A stretch of DNA of 37,961 bases from Ferranicluibacter rubi (GTDB lineage Bacteria > Pseudomonadota > Alphaproteobacteria > Rhizobiales > Rhizobiaceae). The first letter of the stretch is position 1; each line of letters begins with the position of its first letter. Both the position numbers and the translations under genes were made by a program. The stretch is from assembly GCF_011603255.1 (NCBI RefSeq), contig NZ_JAANCM010000023.1, positions 1 to 37,961 on the forward strand, read 5' to 3'. The notes under the pieces are model-generated. The model ran no database searches. It was not told where the DNA came from and saw nothing but the letters and a program-made list of their open reading frames with translations. This document shows positions 7,901 through 14,987 of this stretch, piece after piece.

Positions 7901-9521
7901 GGAGGAAGTGGAAGTTATGCATAACAAACCGAAGAAAGAAGCGAAAGCCGCCGAGCCGAGCAAAGGCCCGACATTCCTTGACAATGCGAAGCCGTCGCCA
8001 TTCACGACGAGCCGCCCAATGCCTCGCGGCGTGGGCCAGATCGGACAGAAGCCCGAAGAGACTAGAGCGGGGGCGACACCAGAGGGCGTTGACCAGTTCG
8101 AGGCCGTGAAGACGTTGAGCGTTGGCGAACAGGCCAGAGCAGAGGCCGAGAAGCAGAAGCAGGATCAGAAGCCGAAGAAGACATGGGTTAACATCGACCA
8201 GCGCCATATCGACTATATCGCTCAATATCCCCTCTATAGCTACCTTTGCGAACATCACGGCTTTTCCTATGTCGAAGCCTATCAGGGCGGCGGCAAGAAG
8301 CGCGATGACGGCACGACCACGCCAACGTTCGAAGGGCATTTCCTTAGCCACCCGACCATCGGAACAGTGTCAGTTCGTCAGTCTCTTAGCGGTGGTAAAA
8401 ATCACGGCGGATGGGAGTGGACGTTGCGCGATGGCGGTGCAAGCGGTGGTTCGTTCGCCTTTGAAAATTGGCGGTATGGCGGCAAGAAGGGCGATGCAAT
8501 CCGCGCCATGTATGACAATTTGAAGCTTGGGGAAAAAGACAGCTTGAGCCGCCCGCCCGCTCTACTCTCTAAATTTGACGAGGGGCAGGAGTTCCATAGC
8601 CATTCGGAGGAAGTTCGCACCAAGCGCACGATTGCCGAGAGGATCGCGAACGGCGCACACTCCACTTATGAAGCCGTAGCGGATGGCTTGAAGAGCATTC
8701 AGAAGCGTTTCCGCGATCAGGTGGCGCAGACCCGCGATAACGGATGGGTGAATAGCTATCTGTTGCGTCGTGGAATCGATGCCGAGACACAGCGACAGTT
8801 CCGAGGACAGATCGGAACTGAAATGCCGTGGAGCCGCGACAATGCGGGCGGGGCGACGTTCGCTCACAAAGACCTTGACGGCAATATCTGGAACTACGAG
8901 CGGAAGGGCGAGAAGCAAGCGGGCCAAAAGCGGTCGTTCTCCAAAATGTGCAAGGGAACGAAACGCCTTGGCCTCTTGGGCGACATGGAGAACCCGACGC
9001 GCATTTACACGACAGAGGTTCTTGTCGATGGGCTTTCCGTCTATCAGCATGACGGCCGACCCAAGGGGCCGTTGATCGCCTCGACCTTTGGCGAGGGATC
9101 AGATGAGGGCTACCGCGACCTCTACGAGTTGTTCAAGAAATTCCCGAAAGCCGAAATTCATACGGCCATGGACAACGACAGCGCAGGGAAGAAATTCGCG
9201 GCGCGAGTGGAAGAGATCGCCATTATGGCCCGAGGCGTGGACAACAAGCTTACGTTCGACCGTGCGCCCGCACCGCAGTTCAAGGATTGGAACGACGCGA
9301 TCCAGAACAAGGTTTGGAGCAAGGAAGAAAAGCAAGTCAACGACCAGTGGGAGGCCGAGCGCGAGGCCGACCGTCTCAAGGGTGCCGTGAAGCGCGGCGA
9401 GGTTGTCGAACCTACGCCCGATCAGGGAGCCGCCGCACTGGCGAGGGCCGAGGCCGAGGCCGAACGCCGCCGCAGGAAAGAGGAACGCGAAGCAAGCGTT
9501 TCCAAGGGGCCGAGCATGTAA
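4914..9521 (+). CDS. traI: MobF relaxase-helicase with C-terminal TOPRIM (primase-like) module
   Basis: The product is 1535 aa. The N-terminal relaxase domain (1 to about 340) has candidate catalytic Tyr15 and Tyr22 and the His triad H229-x10-H240-x-H242 (DPQVHTHN), spaced as in TrwC. YDLQFALPKSASLLW is the family core strand. The SF1 helicase follows: Walker A GRAGSGKS (554-561), Walker B DEGGM (628-632), GDTRQLQP, and a UvrD-like C domain ending near VMMTRHK. A linker carries RPMPRGVG (1034-1041). The last 450 residues resemble a DUF3991-TOPRIM module, with Glu1368 (TEVLVDGLS), D1420-N-D1422 (MDNDSAG) and DWND. It nicks and unwinds transferred DNA, and the TOPRIM module may prime the complement. 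The fusion is unusual for MobF proteins. Confidence 0.93.
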   Translation: MMTCERISGIEGVAYLHSLEAYAANENKGLSAAGLDANVGVRSVLEATRGAAVYAEYLGGKAGLVQDNGIHEKESQGRKLILGEAPVVDLEKWAAGKRKGKTPPEDVPAFGKTGDVLTFEEALAFGKGYHAETGKALIKHTKAARTVGYDLQFALPKSASLLWGLAADASYRGSAEGARYKAEIEEAQRVGVRIALQYAHANGLIIARRSGDKFGHEGAGHVMLGQYEHKTSREGDPQVHTHNMLFNVCIRADGTTGTLDNKEIKRHAGAIAALYRMGAANHMRQTLGVRASKADRNFEIDGVDEKLVAAFSKRSGQMDDYLSQFGVTDTAMHREMAKYANLNTRKDKSEQPALTELYGRWNMEASALGWRFETIVEAVQEAADKKNRNEAKEWVEKQVAANMEGGEPLPAERPAFDMDEIKARAYSALISTNSVFEERRILKEVFEELQVYTDPETAIKAVEQLIASGDLVALNKKGDDLYFSTAEIIAKERLMIRNALSMRGNLEPIDPETVERFIRGGRVLENGERGFYKDEQKRAIRWACGPDQISFVQGRAGSGKSFMLAGVADIHRAMGRDVHAIAPSHKAKEVVANDAQIAQDKARAVAGFINAYEKGKITIDSNTTLILDEGGMVGLDDMEKLIEIAKTTGARLIVSGDTRQLQPITKGAPMALLSKPEVCGHVVLGEIVRQKDMRQREASILMSEGRITEGFKTYLDTDRVKFTDTALDDTRNAYLKDIDENPFSTRMMGVYRNAHAMKLNLSTREIFKESGLIASVGWTGEAYTRGMNQRVVDREFCTGERIIFGESFKLRDLEISNNTTATILRIDLADEGEPTFTIKTDDGRTFKAKPSEMVGYREEGSNTKHIPKIDYAYAQTVYSLQGSTFDRMFVYAGEAGNAELAYVMMTRHKLDCQVFVDKNRIEDELAASAGKTMSLNPKTGGADENHTTAEEEITLEQVIEKFLAENQKSSAKLNACDFHDSVSAFLGEKIAKEAEREEVEVMHNKPKKEAKAAEPSKGPTFLDNAKPSPFTTSRPMPRGVGQIGQKPEETRAGATPEGVDQFEAVKTLSVGEQARAEAEKQKQDQKPKKTWVNIDQRHIDYIAQYPLYSYLCEHHGFSYVEAYQGGGKKRDDGTTTPTFEGHFLSHPTIGTVSVRQSLSGGKNHGGWEWTLRDGGASGGSFAFENWRYGGKKGDAIRAMYDNLKLGEKDSLSRPPALLSKFDEGQEFHSHSEEVRTKRTIAERIANGAHSTYEAVADGLKSIQKRFRDQVAQTRDNGWVNSYLLRRGIDAETQRQFRGQIGTEMPWSRDNAGGATFAHKDLDGNIWNYERKGEKQAGQKRSFSKMCKGTKRLGLLGDMENPTRIYTTEVLVDGLSVYQHDGRPKGPLIASTFGEGSDEGYRDLYELFKKFPKAEIHTAMDNDSAGKKFAARVEEIAIMARGVDNKLTFDRAPAPQFKDWNDAIQNKVWSKEEKQVNDQWEAEREADRLKGAVKRGEVVEPTPDQGAAALARAEAEAERRRRKEEREASVSKGPSM
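8056..8078 (-). repeat. Dispersed GC-rich repeat, degenerate inverted copy in the relaxase
   Basis: GACTAGAGCGGGGGCGA is an inverted, degenerate copy. It falls in the linker between the helicase and TOPRIM parts. Confidence 0.4.
8551..8576 (+). repeat. Dispersed GC-rich repeat, near-consensus copy in the relaxase
   Basis: GCCCGCCCGC is followed by TCTACTCTCTAAATT. It is read in frame as RPPALLSKF just before the second part of the primase-like module, a likely flexible linker. Confidence 0.7.
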
Positions 9522-9549
9522 ACCGCCCTACCCTATAGAGATCGAGGAA

Positions 9550-9572
9550 GCCCGCCGCCGAGCGGGCTTTTT
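9550..9572 (+). terminator. Intrinsic terminator after the relaxase
   Basis: GCCCGC and GCGGGC arms with a six-base loop are followed by TTTTT. It separates the relaxase from the following operon. Confidence 0.85.
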
Positions 9573-9660
9573 CATGTTTGCTTCACTTTGAATCAACGTG
9601 CCACCTGGACGAAAACCCCATGTTTACCACGCCCGCGTGAGACTGTCGGCCAGCCCTATG

Positions 9661-9680
9661 AAGGTGGCCAAATGTCACCT
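9661..9680. promoter_or_regulatory. Palindromic operator upstream of the 57-aa RHH gene
   Basis: AAGGTGGCCAAATGTCACCT is the reverse complement of 20 of the 21 bases at 4194-4214. It lies 30 bp before the start of a small RHH protein, an arrangement typical of autoregulation. Confidence 0.65.
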
Positions 9681-9682
9681 AT

Positions 9683-9706
9683 GGTAATGAAGTAATGAGG
9701 TAATGA
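9683..9706. repeat. Triple 8-bp direct repeat (GGTAATGA type)
   Basis: GGTAATGA, AGTAATGA and GGTAATGA lie head to tail at 9683, 9691 and 9699, just before the RHH start codon. Short tandem direct repeats are a common binding pattern for ribbon-helix-helix proteins. Confidence 0.6.
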
Positions 9707-9709
9707 CGG

Positions 9710-9883
9710 ATGGCGAAAATGACCACCAGCCTAGTGATTACCGAGGAACAGCACACGCTTTTAAAGCGGGTTGCCGCTACCCGCATGATGCGGGGGAAGT
9801 CCGCGACGGCTTCTGTTTCCGACGTGATCCGCAAATTGATTGAAGACAGCACAGCCGCCTTAGAGGCGGAAATCAGGGGGTAA
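9710..9883 (+). CDS. 57-aa ribbon-helix-helix protein
   Basis: The whole small protein fits a CopG/Arc-type RHH fold. MTTSLVIT forms the beta strand. EEQHTLLKRVAATRMMRG forms helix A, SVSDVIRKLIED forms helix B, and ATASVS forms the turn between them. It starts at ATG 9710 after the palindromic operator and a triple direct repeat, and ends four bases before the next gene. It probably heads the operon with the membrane protein and coupling ATPase and represses it. Its size and context also allow a second relaxosome accessory role, like small MobF accessory proteins. The fold call is from sequence pattern only. Confidence 0.75.
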   Translation: MAKMTTSLVITEEQHTLLKRVAATRMMRGKSATASVSDVIRKLIEDSTAALEAEIRG

Positions 9884-9886
9884 TCC

Positions 9887-10621
9887 ATGACCAGACACGA
9901 GAGGGCTTTTGTAGCTGACAGCCCGCCGATCGAGGCCACTTTGACGGCAAGCCCAAAGGCACTTGATCCGACTTGGGACGTTTCCAAAATCGCGACCCGA
10001 GGCCATGTTTTGACGGCCCGCATTCAGAGGCTTTCCAAGCTTCTGTTTCTCCCCGCCCTCGCCCTTGGTTTGGTGTCGGGATACACGGTTCTTCGGAGCG
10101 CAGTCGTTCCCTCGTTCGCAACCCCGCCCGAGTGGATCGCGGAGGCGTTCACCTACGACCGCAATACGTATTTCGACCTTGGCGGCGGTCTTAAAGGCCC
10201 GCCCGAGCTGGCTTGGCTGGCGGACTATGCGCCGACCCCCGAAAGCCTCTCACAGGCCGACTATGACGCTCTGACGGCCGCCGTCGTCAAAGACGTGTCC
10301 GCCTATGGCCTTTCCCCCGAGAACTGGACCGAGCTCGGAGGCTTGAAGACCCCCGCGAAGATCACAAGCCCGCCCCGTCTACTGTCTGAATTTTCGGGCC
10401 GTCTCAAGGATGGCGTGGCCGTGGTGGACAAGGACGGCGGTAAGGTTTCGGTTGCCGCCTATGTCGGCGGGCGTTGGGCCATCACGGCTATCGGCCGTGG
10501 CCGTTGCGCTACCGTCATCGGCCCGATTGCCAAAGGTTGCGAAGACGCGACCAGCCAGCGCGGGTTCAACGAACCGACACTGGCGATCATCAACAGCTTT
10601 AAGCCAGCAGGAAAGGAATAA
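9887..10621 (+). CDS. Single-TM membrane protein upstream of the coupling ATPase
   Basis: The product is 244 aa. About 50 N-terminal cytoplasmic residues precede a hydrophobic segment (about 52-72, LLFLPALALGLVSGYTVL). The large C-terminal part is probably periplasmic. Two Cys in GRGRCATVIGPIAKGCED could form a disulfide. A copy of the dispersed repeat (10368-10394) is read in frame as SPPRLLSEF. GGGGG lies seven bases before ATG 9887. The gene is 3 bp after the RHH gene and 3 bp before the coupling ATPase, so they form one operon. Family not recognised. An adaptor linking the coupling protein to a host mating channel is possible. Confidence 0.8.
   Translation: MTRHERAFVADSPPIEATLTASPKALDPTWDVSKIATRGHVLTARIQRLSKLLFLPALALGLVSGYTVLRSAVVPSFATPPEWIAEAFTYDRNTYFDLGGGLKGPPELAWLADYAPTPESLSQADYDALTAAVVKDVSAYGLSPENWTELGGLKTPAKITSPPRLLSEFSGRLKDGVAVVDKDGGKVSVAAYVGGRWAITAIGRGRCATVIGPIAKGCEDATSQRGFNEPTLAIINSFKPAGKE
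10368..10394 (+). repeat. Dispersed GC-rich repeat in the membrane protein gene
   Basis: GCCCGCCCCG is followed by TCTACTGTCTGAATTTT, with two mismatches to the best copies. It is read in frame. Confidence 0.6.
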
Positions 10622-10624
10622 CCC

Positions 10625-12961
10625 ATGTTCGCATTTTTGAGCCGTGCCAGCGGCAAAGTCCGCGACATCGCCAACGGTTATTTCGCACGTTCGGCCAGCC
10701 CGCTTTTGCGTGGCGACCTCGTTGCATATGCCGAGCAGGAATATCCCCGCGCCGAATACGAGACGGCTTGGAAGACCATCCCCGCCGACGTGAAAAAGGG
10801 GCTTGTTTGGGACGGTAGGCTTTTGAACGGCAAGGACGTGGCGGAACTGGCGAAGGGCCAGCTTACCGACGATCACGTTTGGGCTACCGTCCGCAAGGCG
10901 GGCCGTCGTGCGGCGATCATCGCGGTTGCTCTGCCTGTTTTCTTGCTGGCGGTTTCCAGCCTGTCACAATTCGGTTTCCGTGCGTTCGGCATGACCAGCG
11001 GCGGGCAAATGACCCCCTATCCGTCGTGGGCCGATCAGGCGGGCCTTTGGTTGCCTGTCCTGTCTTGGTATGCCCTCGCCGTCATCGAGCGGGTTTGGTC
11101 CGTCGCGGCCACCGTGCTTTCGTTCGGCCCGCCGCTTCTGGCACTGTTTTTCGTGTTCTGGTGGTTTGGCTTTGTCAGGGGCATGAACCGCCTTTGGGCG
11201 AGCATGTCAGGGCCGTTGCGCGTGGCTACCCGAGACGCAAAGCTTCTCTGGAAAACCGAAATGGCATCCCGCTTGAACGACTATAAGGCTTATCGCCGTC
11301 AGGTGCTTTATGCCACCACCGCGCTCAAGCACGAGCCGCTTGTTCAGCTTGGAACGGCGACAGGGCTTCTGGAAACTCGTGGCGACCGTCGCGCACCTTT
11401 GCGCAATCAGGCCATGTCCCTTGACGGCCACAGCTTGCGTCAGCACGGAATTTTCGTCGGGCCGACAGGGGCGCAGAAAACCACCCTTGGCATCTTGCCA
11501 GTCGCTAGGGCGATCCTTCATGCTTCTTGGGGCGTGGGCCACAAGATCGGTGCGTTCGTCATGGACGGCAAGGGCGGCTTGTGGCGCGAAATGATGGAGT
11601 TCGTCAGCCACCGCAACGACGTGAAGATTATCGGTTTGGGCGACGGCCAGTATGGCGTTGACCTTCTGGCTGGCATGGCACCGCATGAAGTCGGCGCAGT
11701 CTATCAGGGCGTTTTGGGGCAGGTTTCGGGAGACAGCAAAGCGGACTTCTGGACGCGATCCAGTGCCGATTTGATCGTCCACGCCGCGACCGTCGCACAG
11801 GCTCTTGCCTACGACGAGGAAACGGTTGCCGAGTGGGTCGACGAGTTCGCCTCGCATCCCTATTCGCTCTTGGGGATCATGGCTTTGGCGACCGAACAGG
11901 CCGTCATTGAAAAGGCCGTCGAAAAACTGAAAGAGAACGCGCCGCATCTTAACGGCAAGCTTTCGGAGGCTGAAAAGGTTGAATACAAGGCGGCTTATGA
12001 TAGCGCGGCTTGGTTCATCGGAACCTTTTGGGCAGATAGCAACGCGAAGGAGACCCGTTCGGGGATCATCCAGACGCTTACGTCTGTCCTTGGCTCACTG
12101 CGCGGAGAGCGGGAACTTTTGCGTCGGTTCGGTGCTGGCACCTACGCCGACTTGATCGACGTGGACTATGCCCTCAAGGGCGGGATCGTCATGGTTGCCA
12201 TGGGACCGCAAAACTCCATCGGCTCCAAGCTGGTAACGTGCTGGCTCAAGTCCCGCCTCTACATCATGGCGTTGCGCCGCTACGAGGTTGACCCCGAGCA
12301 GTGCAAGACCTCGACTTGCCTGATGATTGCCGACGAGTTCCAATCGCTCGTTACCCAAGGCCATGACTCGGATTCCGATTTCTGGAATCGAGCCAGATCG
12401 TCGGGCCTTCTGCTTTGGGCGGCGACCCAATCGTGGGCGGCAATCGAACAGATCATCGGGGAGACGGCCACGAAGAACCTCATGGACTGCATGCGTTCCA
12501 AGGTGTTCTTTGCCAGCGAAGAAGTCTCGACAATGCAGTATTGCCAGACCATCGCGGGCAACACATGGCAGGGGCTTTCCGCCGACAACATCTATCCGAC
12601 CTATGCCGCCCGCAAGTTGGCAATGGGCGACGAGGGCGACGATACGATTTCTCTTGGCTGGCTTGGCGGCATCGTGCCGACGTGGTTCACCGCGCCGACC
12701 GAACAGGCCGAGCCTTATTCCATCGCGCACTTGCTAAAGTTCATGAAGGGAGGCGGCGAGGGAACAGGGCTTCAACTCTCGTTGCGGAACGAGGACCGCA
12801 ACCGCGCCGCTCTTGTGGAGGGCGTGACTAAACAGCCGTCCCTTGACCTCGCAGACCTTCGCATGGGGAGCGGCTTGGCGTTCGCCGTCGTCATGCGGGC
12901 GGGCGTGGCTCGAATGGACGTTATCGACCTCATCAACGAGGACTATGCCGAGGCCGCATAG
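10625..12961 (+). CDS. traD: VirD4/TraD-like type IV coupling ATPase
   Basis: The product is 778 aa. Hydrophobic segments at about 95-113, 141-155 and 160-184 precede a cytoplasmic ATPase. Walker A is GPTGAQKTT (279-287), where Gln replaces the usual small residue before Lys. Walker B is MIADEFQSLV with D570-E571. SSGLLLWAATQSWAAIEQ matches the family motif after Walker B. Such proteins hand the relaxase-DNA complex to a type IV secretion channel. Here the gene follows the RHH and membrane genes by 3 bp and ends with a terminator. No channel genes were found, so a helper channel would be needed. Membrane topology beyond the ATPase is less certain; the C-terminal half is weakly typical. Confidence 0.85.
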   Translation: MFAFLSRASGKVRDIANGYFARSASPLLRGDLVAYAEQEYPRAEYETAWKTIPADVKKGLVWDGRLLNGKDVAELAKGQLTDDHVWATVRKAGRRAAIIAVALPVFLLAVSSLSQFGFRAFGMTSGGQMTPYPSWADQAGLWLPVLSWYALAVIERVWSVAATVLSFGPPLLALFFVFWWFGFVRGMNRLWASMSGPLRVATRDAKLLWKTEMASRLNDYKAYRRQVLYATTALKHEPLVQLGTATGLLETRGDRRAPLRNQAMSLDGHSLRQHGIFVGPTGAQKTTLGILPVARAILHASWGVGHKIGAFVMDGKGGLWREMMEFVSHRNDVKIIGLGDGQYGVDLLAGMAPHEVGAVYQGVLGQVSGDSKADFWTRSSADLIVHAATVAQALAYDEETVAEWVDEFASHPYSLLGIMALATEQAVIEKAVEKLKENAPHLNGKLSEAEKVEYKAAYDSAAWFIGTFWADSNAKETRSGIIQTLTSVLGSLRGERELLRRFGAGTYADLIDVDYALKGGIVMVAMGPQNSIGSKLVTCWLKSRLYIMALRRYEVDPEQCKTSTCLMIADEFQSLVTQGHDSDSDFWNRARSSGLLLWAATQSWAAIEQIIGETATKNLMDCMRSKVFFASEEVSTMQYCQTIAGNTWQGLSADNIYPTYAARKLAMGDEGDDTISLGWLGGIVPTWFTAPTEQAEPYSIAHLLKFMKGGGEGTGLQLSLRNEDRNRAALVEGVTKQPSLDLADLRMGSGLAFAVVMRAGVARMDVIDLINEDYAEAA

Positions 12962-12990
12962 ACCGTCAGGCGATCAGATCGAGCAGGTTA

Positions 12991-13018
12991 GGGGGCTTCA
13001 CGGCCCCCTTTCTGTTTT
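12991..13018 (+). terminator. Intrinsic terminator of the coupling-protein operon
   Basis: GGGGGC and GCCCCC arms with a six-base loop are followed by TTTCTGTTTT. Confidence 0.8.
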
Positions 13019-13154
13019 CAGGGAATAGAGGCGGGGCGATCCGATGGGAGCCGTAGCCAGGCGGTTAATATAATCGCTAAAAAGCAACCTAAGTAATAAC
13101 CTGTTTCTTTACTTGTTACGCGAAGAAAAACCTAGTGATTTCAACGATTTTTTC

Positions 13155-13183
13155 TTGAAAAAGTTGACAACGGCCACTATAAT
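13155..13183 (+). promoter_or_regulatory. Candidate promoter with truncated operator
   Basis: TTGAAA and TATAAT are spaced 17 bp. Inside the spacer TTGACAACGGCCAC resembles the ardC promoter-operator with about ten bases missing, so it may be a decayed copy of that element. It precedes the gene at 13219. Confidence 0.55.
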
Positions 13184-13218
13184 AAACTTTGAAATGCGAA
13201 GTGATTATGGAGGCTAAA

Positions 13219-13413
13219 ATGATCTTTGGGTTAATCCGACTGGTTTGTGTCGGCTACCTCGCGTTCTTTGCTTTGTTCCTCGCGGCCCCCATCGTTGCGG
13301 GCATTGTGGCGCAAATGAATCTTCAAGACTGCTGGACGAAACACGGTGTCACTTTCGCTTGCCACGGCGACGGCAAGTATGACCCCGACCGTGCATTCAG
13401 AGCCACCCGCTAA
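13219..13413 (+). CDS. Small single-TM or exported protein
   Basis: The product is 64 aa. ATG 13219 is chosen because GGAGG lies five bases upstream; the frame also opens at 13189 and 13207. Residues 3-32 are hydrophobic (IFGLIRLVCVGYLAFFALFL and on), followed by a short polar tail with two Cys (DCWTKHGVTFACHGDG) that could pair. It has its own promoter and a long hairpin after it. It resembles the 82-aa gene at 16238 in layout (hydrophobic N-terminus, Cys pair near a polar tail) but not clearly in sequence. A periplasmic or membrane peptide; function unknown. Confidence 0.65.
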   Translation: MIFGLIRLVCVGYLAFFALFLAAPIVAGIVAQMNLQDCWTKHGVTFACHGDGKYDPDRAFRATR

Positions 13414-13441
13414 CGCAAAGGTTTAGTTTACCCTTTGCGTT
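13412..13441. terminator. Long hairpin after the 64-aa gene
   Basis: Perfect 10-bp arms (AACGCAAAGG and CCTTTGCGTT) enclose a ten-base loop. No T-run follows, so it may be a weak terminator or an mRNA-stabilising element. Confidence 0.5.
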
Positions 13442-13495
13442 CGCCTAATATTCAGTCCTGCCAAGTAGTTAAGAGTAAAACAGGAGAAATTCGAC

Positions 13496-14908
13496 ATGCC
13501 GCCACGCTTCACCTTTGGGAACGATCCGACCAACGAGCAGACCAAACAGCAACAGTTCAAGATTGACCCTTCCTCGGTTCCCGCTTTCACGCCTATGGGC
13601 GAGAAGGGGAGCAAGCCGAAGTCCGACGAAATCTCGCTGGAAAAGGCACAGCTTTACGTCAACAAGCATTTCCCGCAGACCGTGCAGGGTCCGACCCGCG
13701 AACAGACGGATGGACTGGAAAAGCTGGCGCAGGATCGCGCCGCCCTCGACAAGGGCCAGACGGCCGACAAGTCCAAGGCGACCGCCGACGACCTCGACCA
13801 GAAGAAGCGCGACGACATGGCTTTCCATCAGGGCCAGCTTGAAGCACTGCAGGACTACCACCGCGCCCCCGAGGGCGTGAAGTTCATGGACGTTAATGCA
13901 GATCGCGAAAGCGAATATCGCGCATGGGAGCGTGGACAGGCGACCATCCACAAGGCCGTTATCGAGGAACGTTGGGCCAAGGATACCAACATCCAGAACG
14001 TTGCCAGCAACGAGCCGATGACCTTGCCGACCGACACGCTTTCGAAGCAGGGCGACAGGGCGACCGTGACCACCTACACGGCGGACGGCGAAGCCTTGCA
14101 CAACAGCTATCGGCTGGAAAAGGATCGCGTCGTTCACACACAGCCGAACGGCTACGAAAAGACGATGACGGTTGCCGAAAGCCGCGCCCATCAGGCCGAC
14201 CGTCAGGCCGACGTGACCCGCAACACAGCCAACGCCCTTGAGGGCATGAAAGCCGATCCTAAGCTTTCATTCCGTCAGGGCGAATACACGTTCAGCGTCA
14301 CGAAGGACAAAGTTGTCCGCACCGATCTTGACGGCAACACGGCCACCATGCCCCTCGCCAAGTTCGAGGAAAACATGCGCCACCGTCAGGAGCAAGCCGC
14401 CGCGACACAGAAGCAGGCTCACCGCGACCTCAAGGCCGACAACAAGGAACGTGCCGAGATCAAGGACACGCTCGAAAAGCGTTCGGGCCGTGGGGAAAAG
14501 GCCGAGGTTGTCACTTACGACAAGGAGCGCAACCCGACCAAGTGGACGCTCGACCAGCAGGGCGAATTGCGCGGCGAGAAGGTAGCCCGCTCCACCGACC
14601 TCAACAAGGAAACCGAGCGTTTCAAGGCCAAGATCGAGGCCCACGAAGACGCAAAGGCTTTCAACGGACAGAAGACCGTTGTTGGCCGTCTTCGCGAAAA
14701 GGAAGCCGATCAGGGGCAGGGGGCGACCGTCAAGAACCCGCATAACGGCGACGTTTACCGCCTTTCCGAGGACGGCAAGAAGCTTCATTGCGAGGACAAA
14801 AACGGCAAGGCGAAGGGGGAACCCGTCGATGCCGAACAGTCGCACAAGAACCAGACCGCCCTTAACAGCGCGAAGGTTGCCGAGCAGGAAAAAGAGCGGG
14901 CCAAGTAA
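13496..14908 (+). CDS. 470-aa charged protein with degenerate beta-hairpin repeats
   Basis: The start has AGGAGA eight bases upstream. It is highly hydrophilic, with no signal peptide or TM segment. About four degenerate units alternate with long charged helices. Each unit has a short beta-like segment: ATVTTYTADGEALHNSYRLE, EYTFSVTKDKVVRTDLDGN, EVVTYDKERNPTKWTLDQQG, and TVKNPHNGDVYRLSEDGKK. The helices between are rich in Lys, Glu, Arg and Gln. The hairpin units end in Asp/Asn-Gly turns, reminiscent of YD/RHS-like strands but shorter. Family not recognised. A structural or DNA-binding scaffold carried near the mobilization genes is possible. Confidence 0.8.
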   Translation: MPPRFTFGNDPTNEQTKQQQFKIDPSSVPAFTPMGEKGSKPKSDEISLEKAQLYVNKHFPQTVQGPTREQTDGLEKLAQDRAALDKGQTADKSKATADDLDQKKRDDMAFHQGQLEALQDYHRAPEGVKFMDVNADRESEYRAWERGQATIHKAVIEERWAKDTNIQNVASNEPMTLPTDTLSKQGDRATVTTYTADGEALHNSYRLEKDRVVHTQPNGYEKTMTVAESRAHQADRQADVTRNTANALEGMKADPKLSFRQGEYTFSVTKDKVVRTDLDGNTATMPLAKFEENMRHRQEQAAATQKQAHRDLKADNKERAEIKDTLEKRSGRGEKAEVVTYDKERNPTKWTLDQQGELRGEKVARSTDLNKETERFKAKIEAHEDAKAFNGQKTVVGRLREKEADQGQGATVKNPHNGDVYRLSEDGKKLHCEDKNGKAKGEPVDAEQSHKNQTALNSAKVAEQEKERAK

Positions 14909-14941
14909 CCCGATGCAATGAGGCGTGGCAGGTAAAACAAA

Positions 14942-14968
14942 GCCCGCCCGCCTCTATTTTCTGAATTT
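14942..14968 (+). repeat. Dispersed GC-rich repeat upstream of the exported protein gene
   Basis: GCCCGCCCGCC is followed by TCTATTTTCTGAATTT. It sits just before the ribosome-binding segment GAGAGCAGGAATTAGCACG of the next gene. Confidence 0.6.
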
Positions 14969-14987
14969 GAGAGCAGGAATTAGCACG

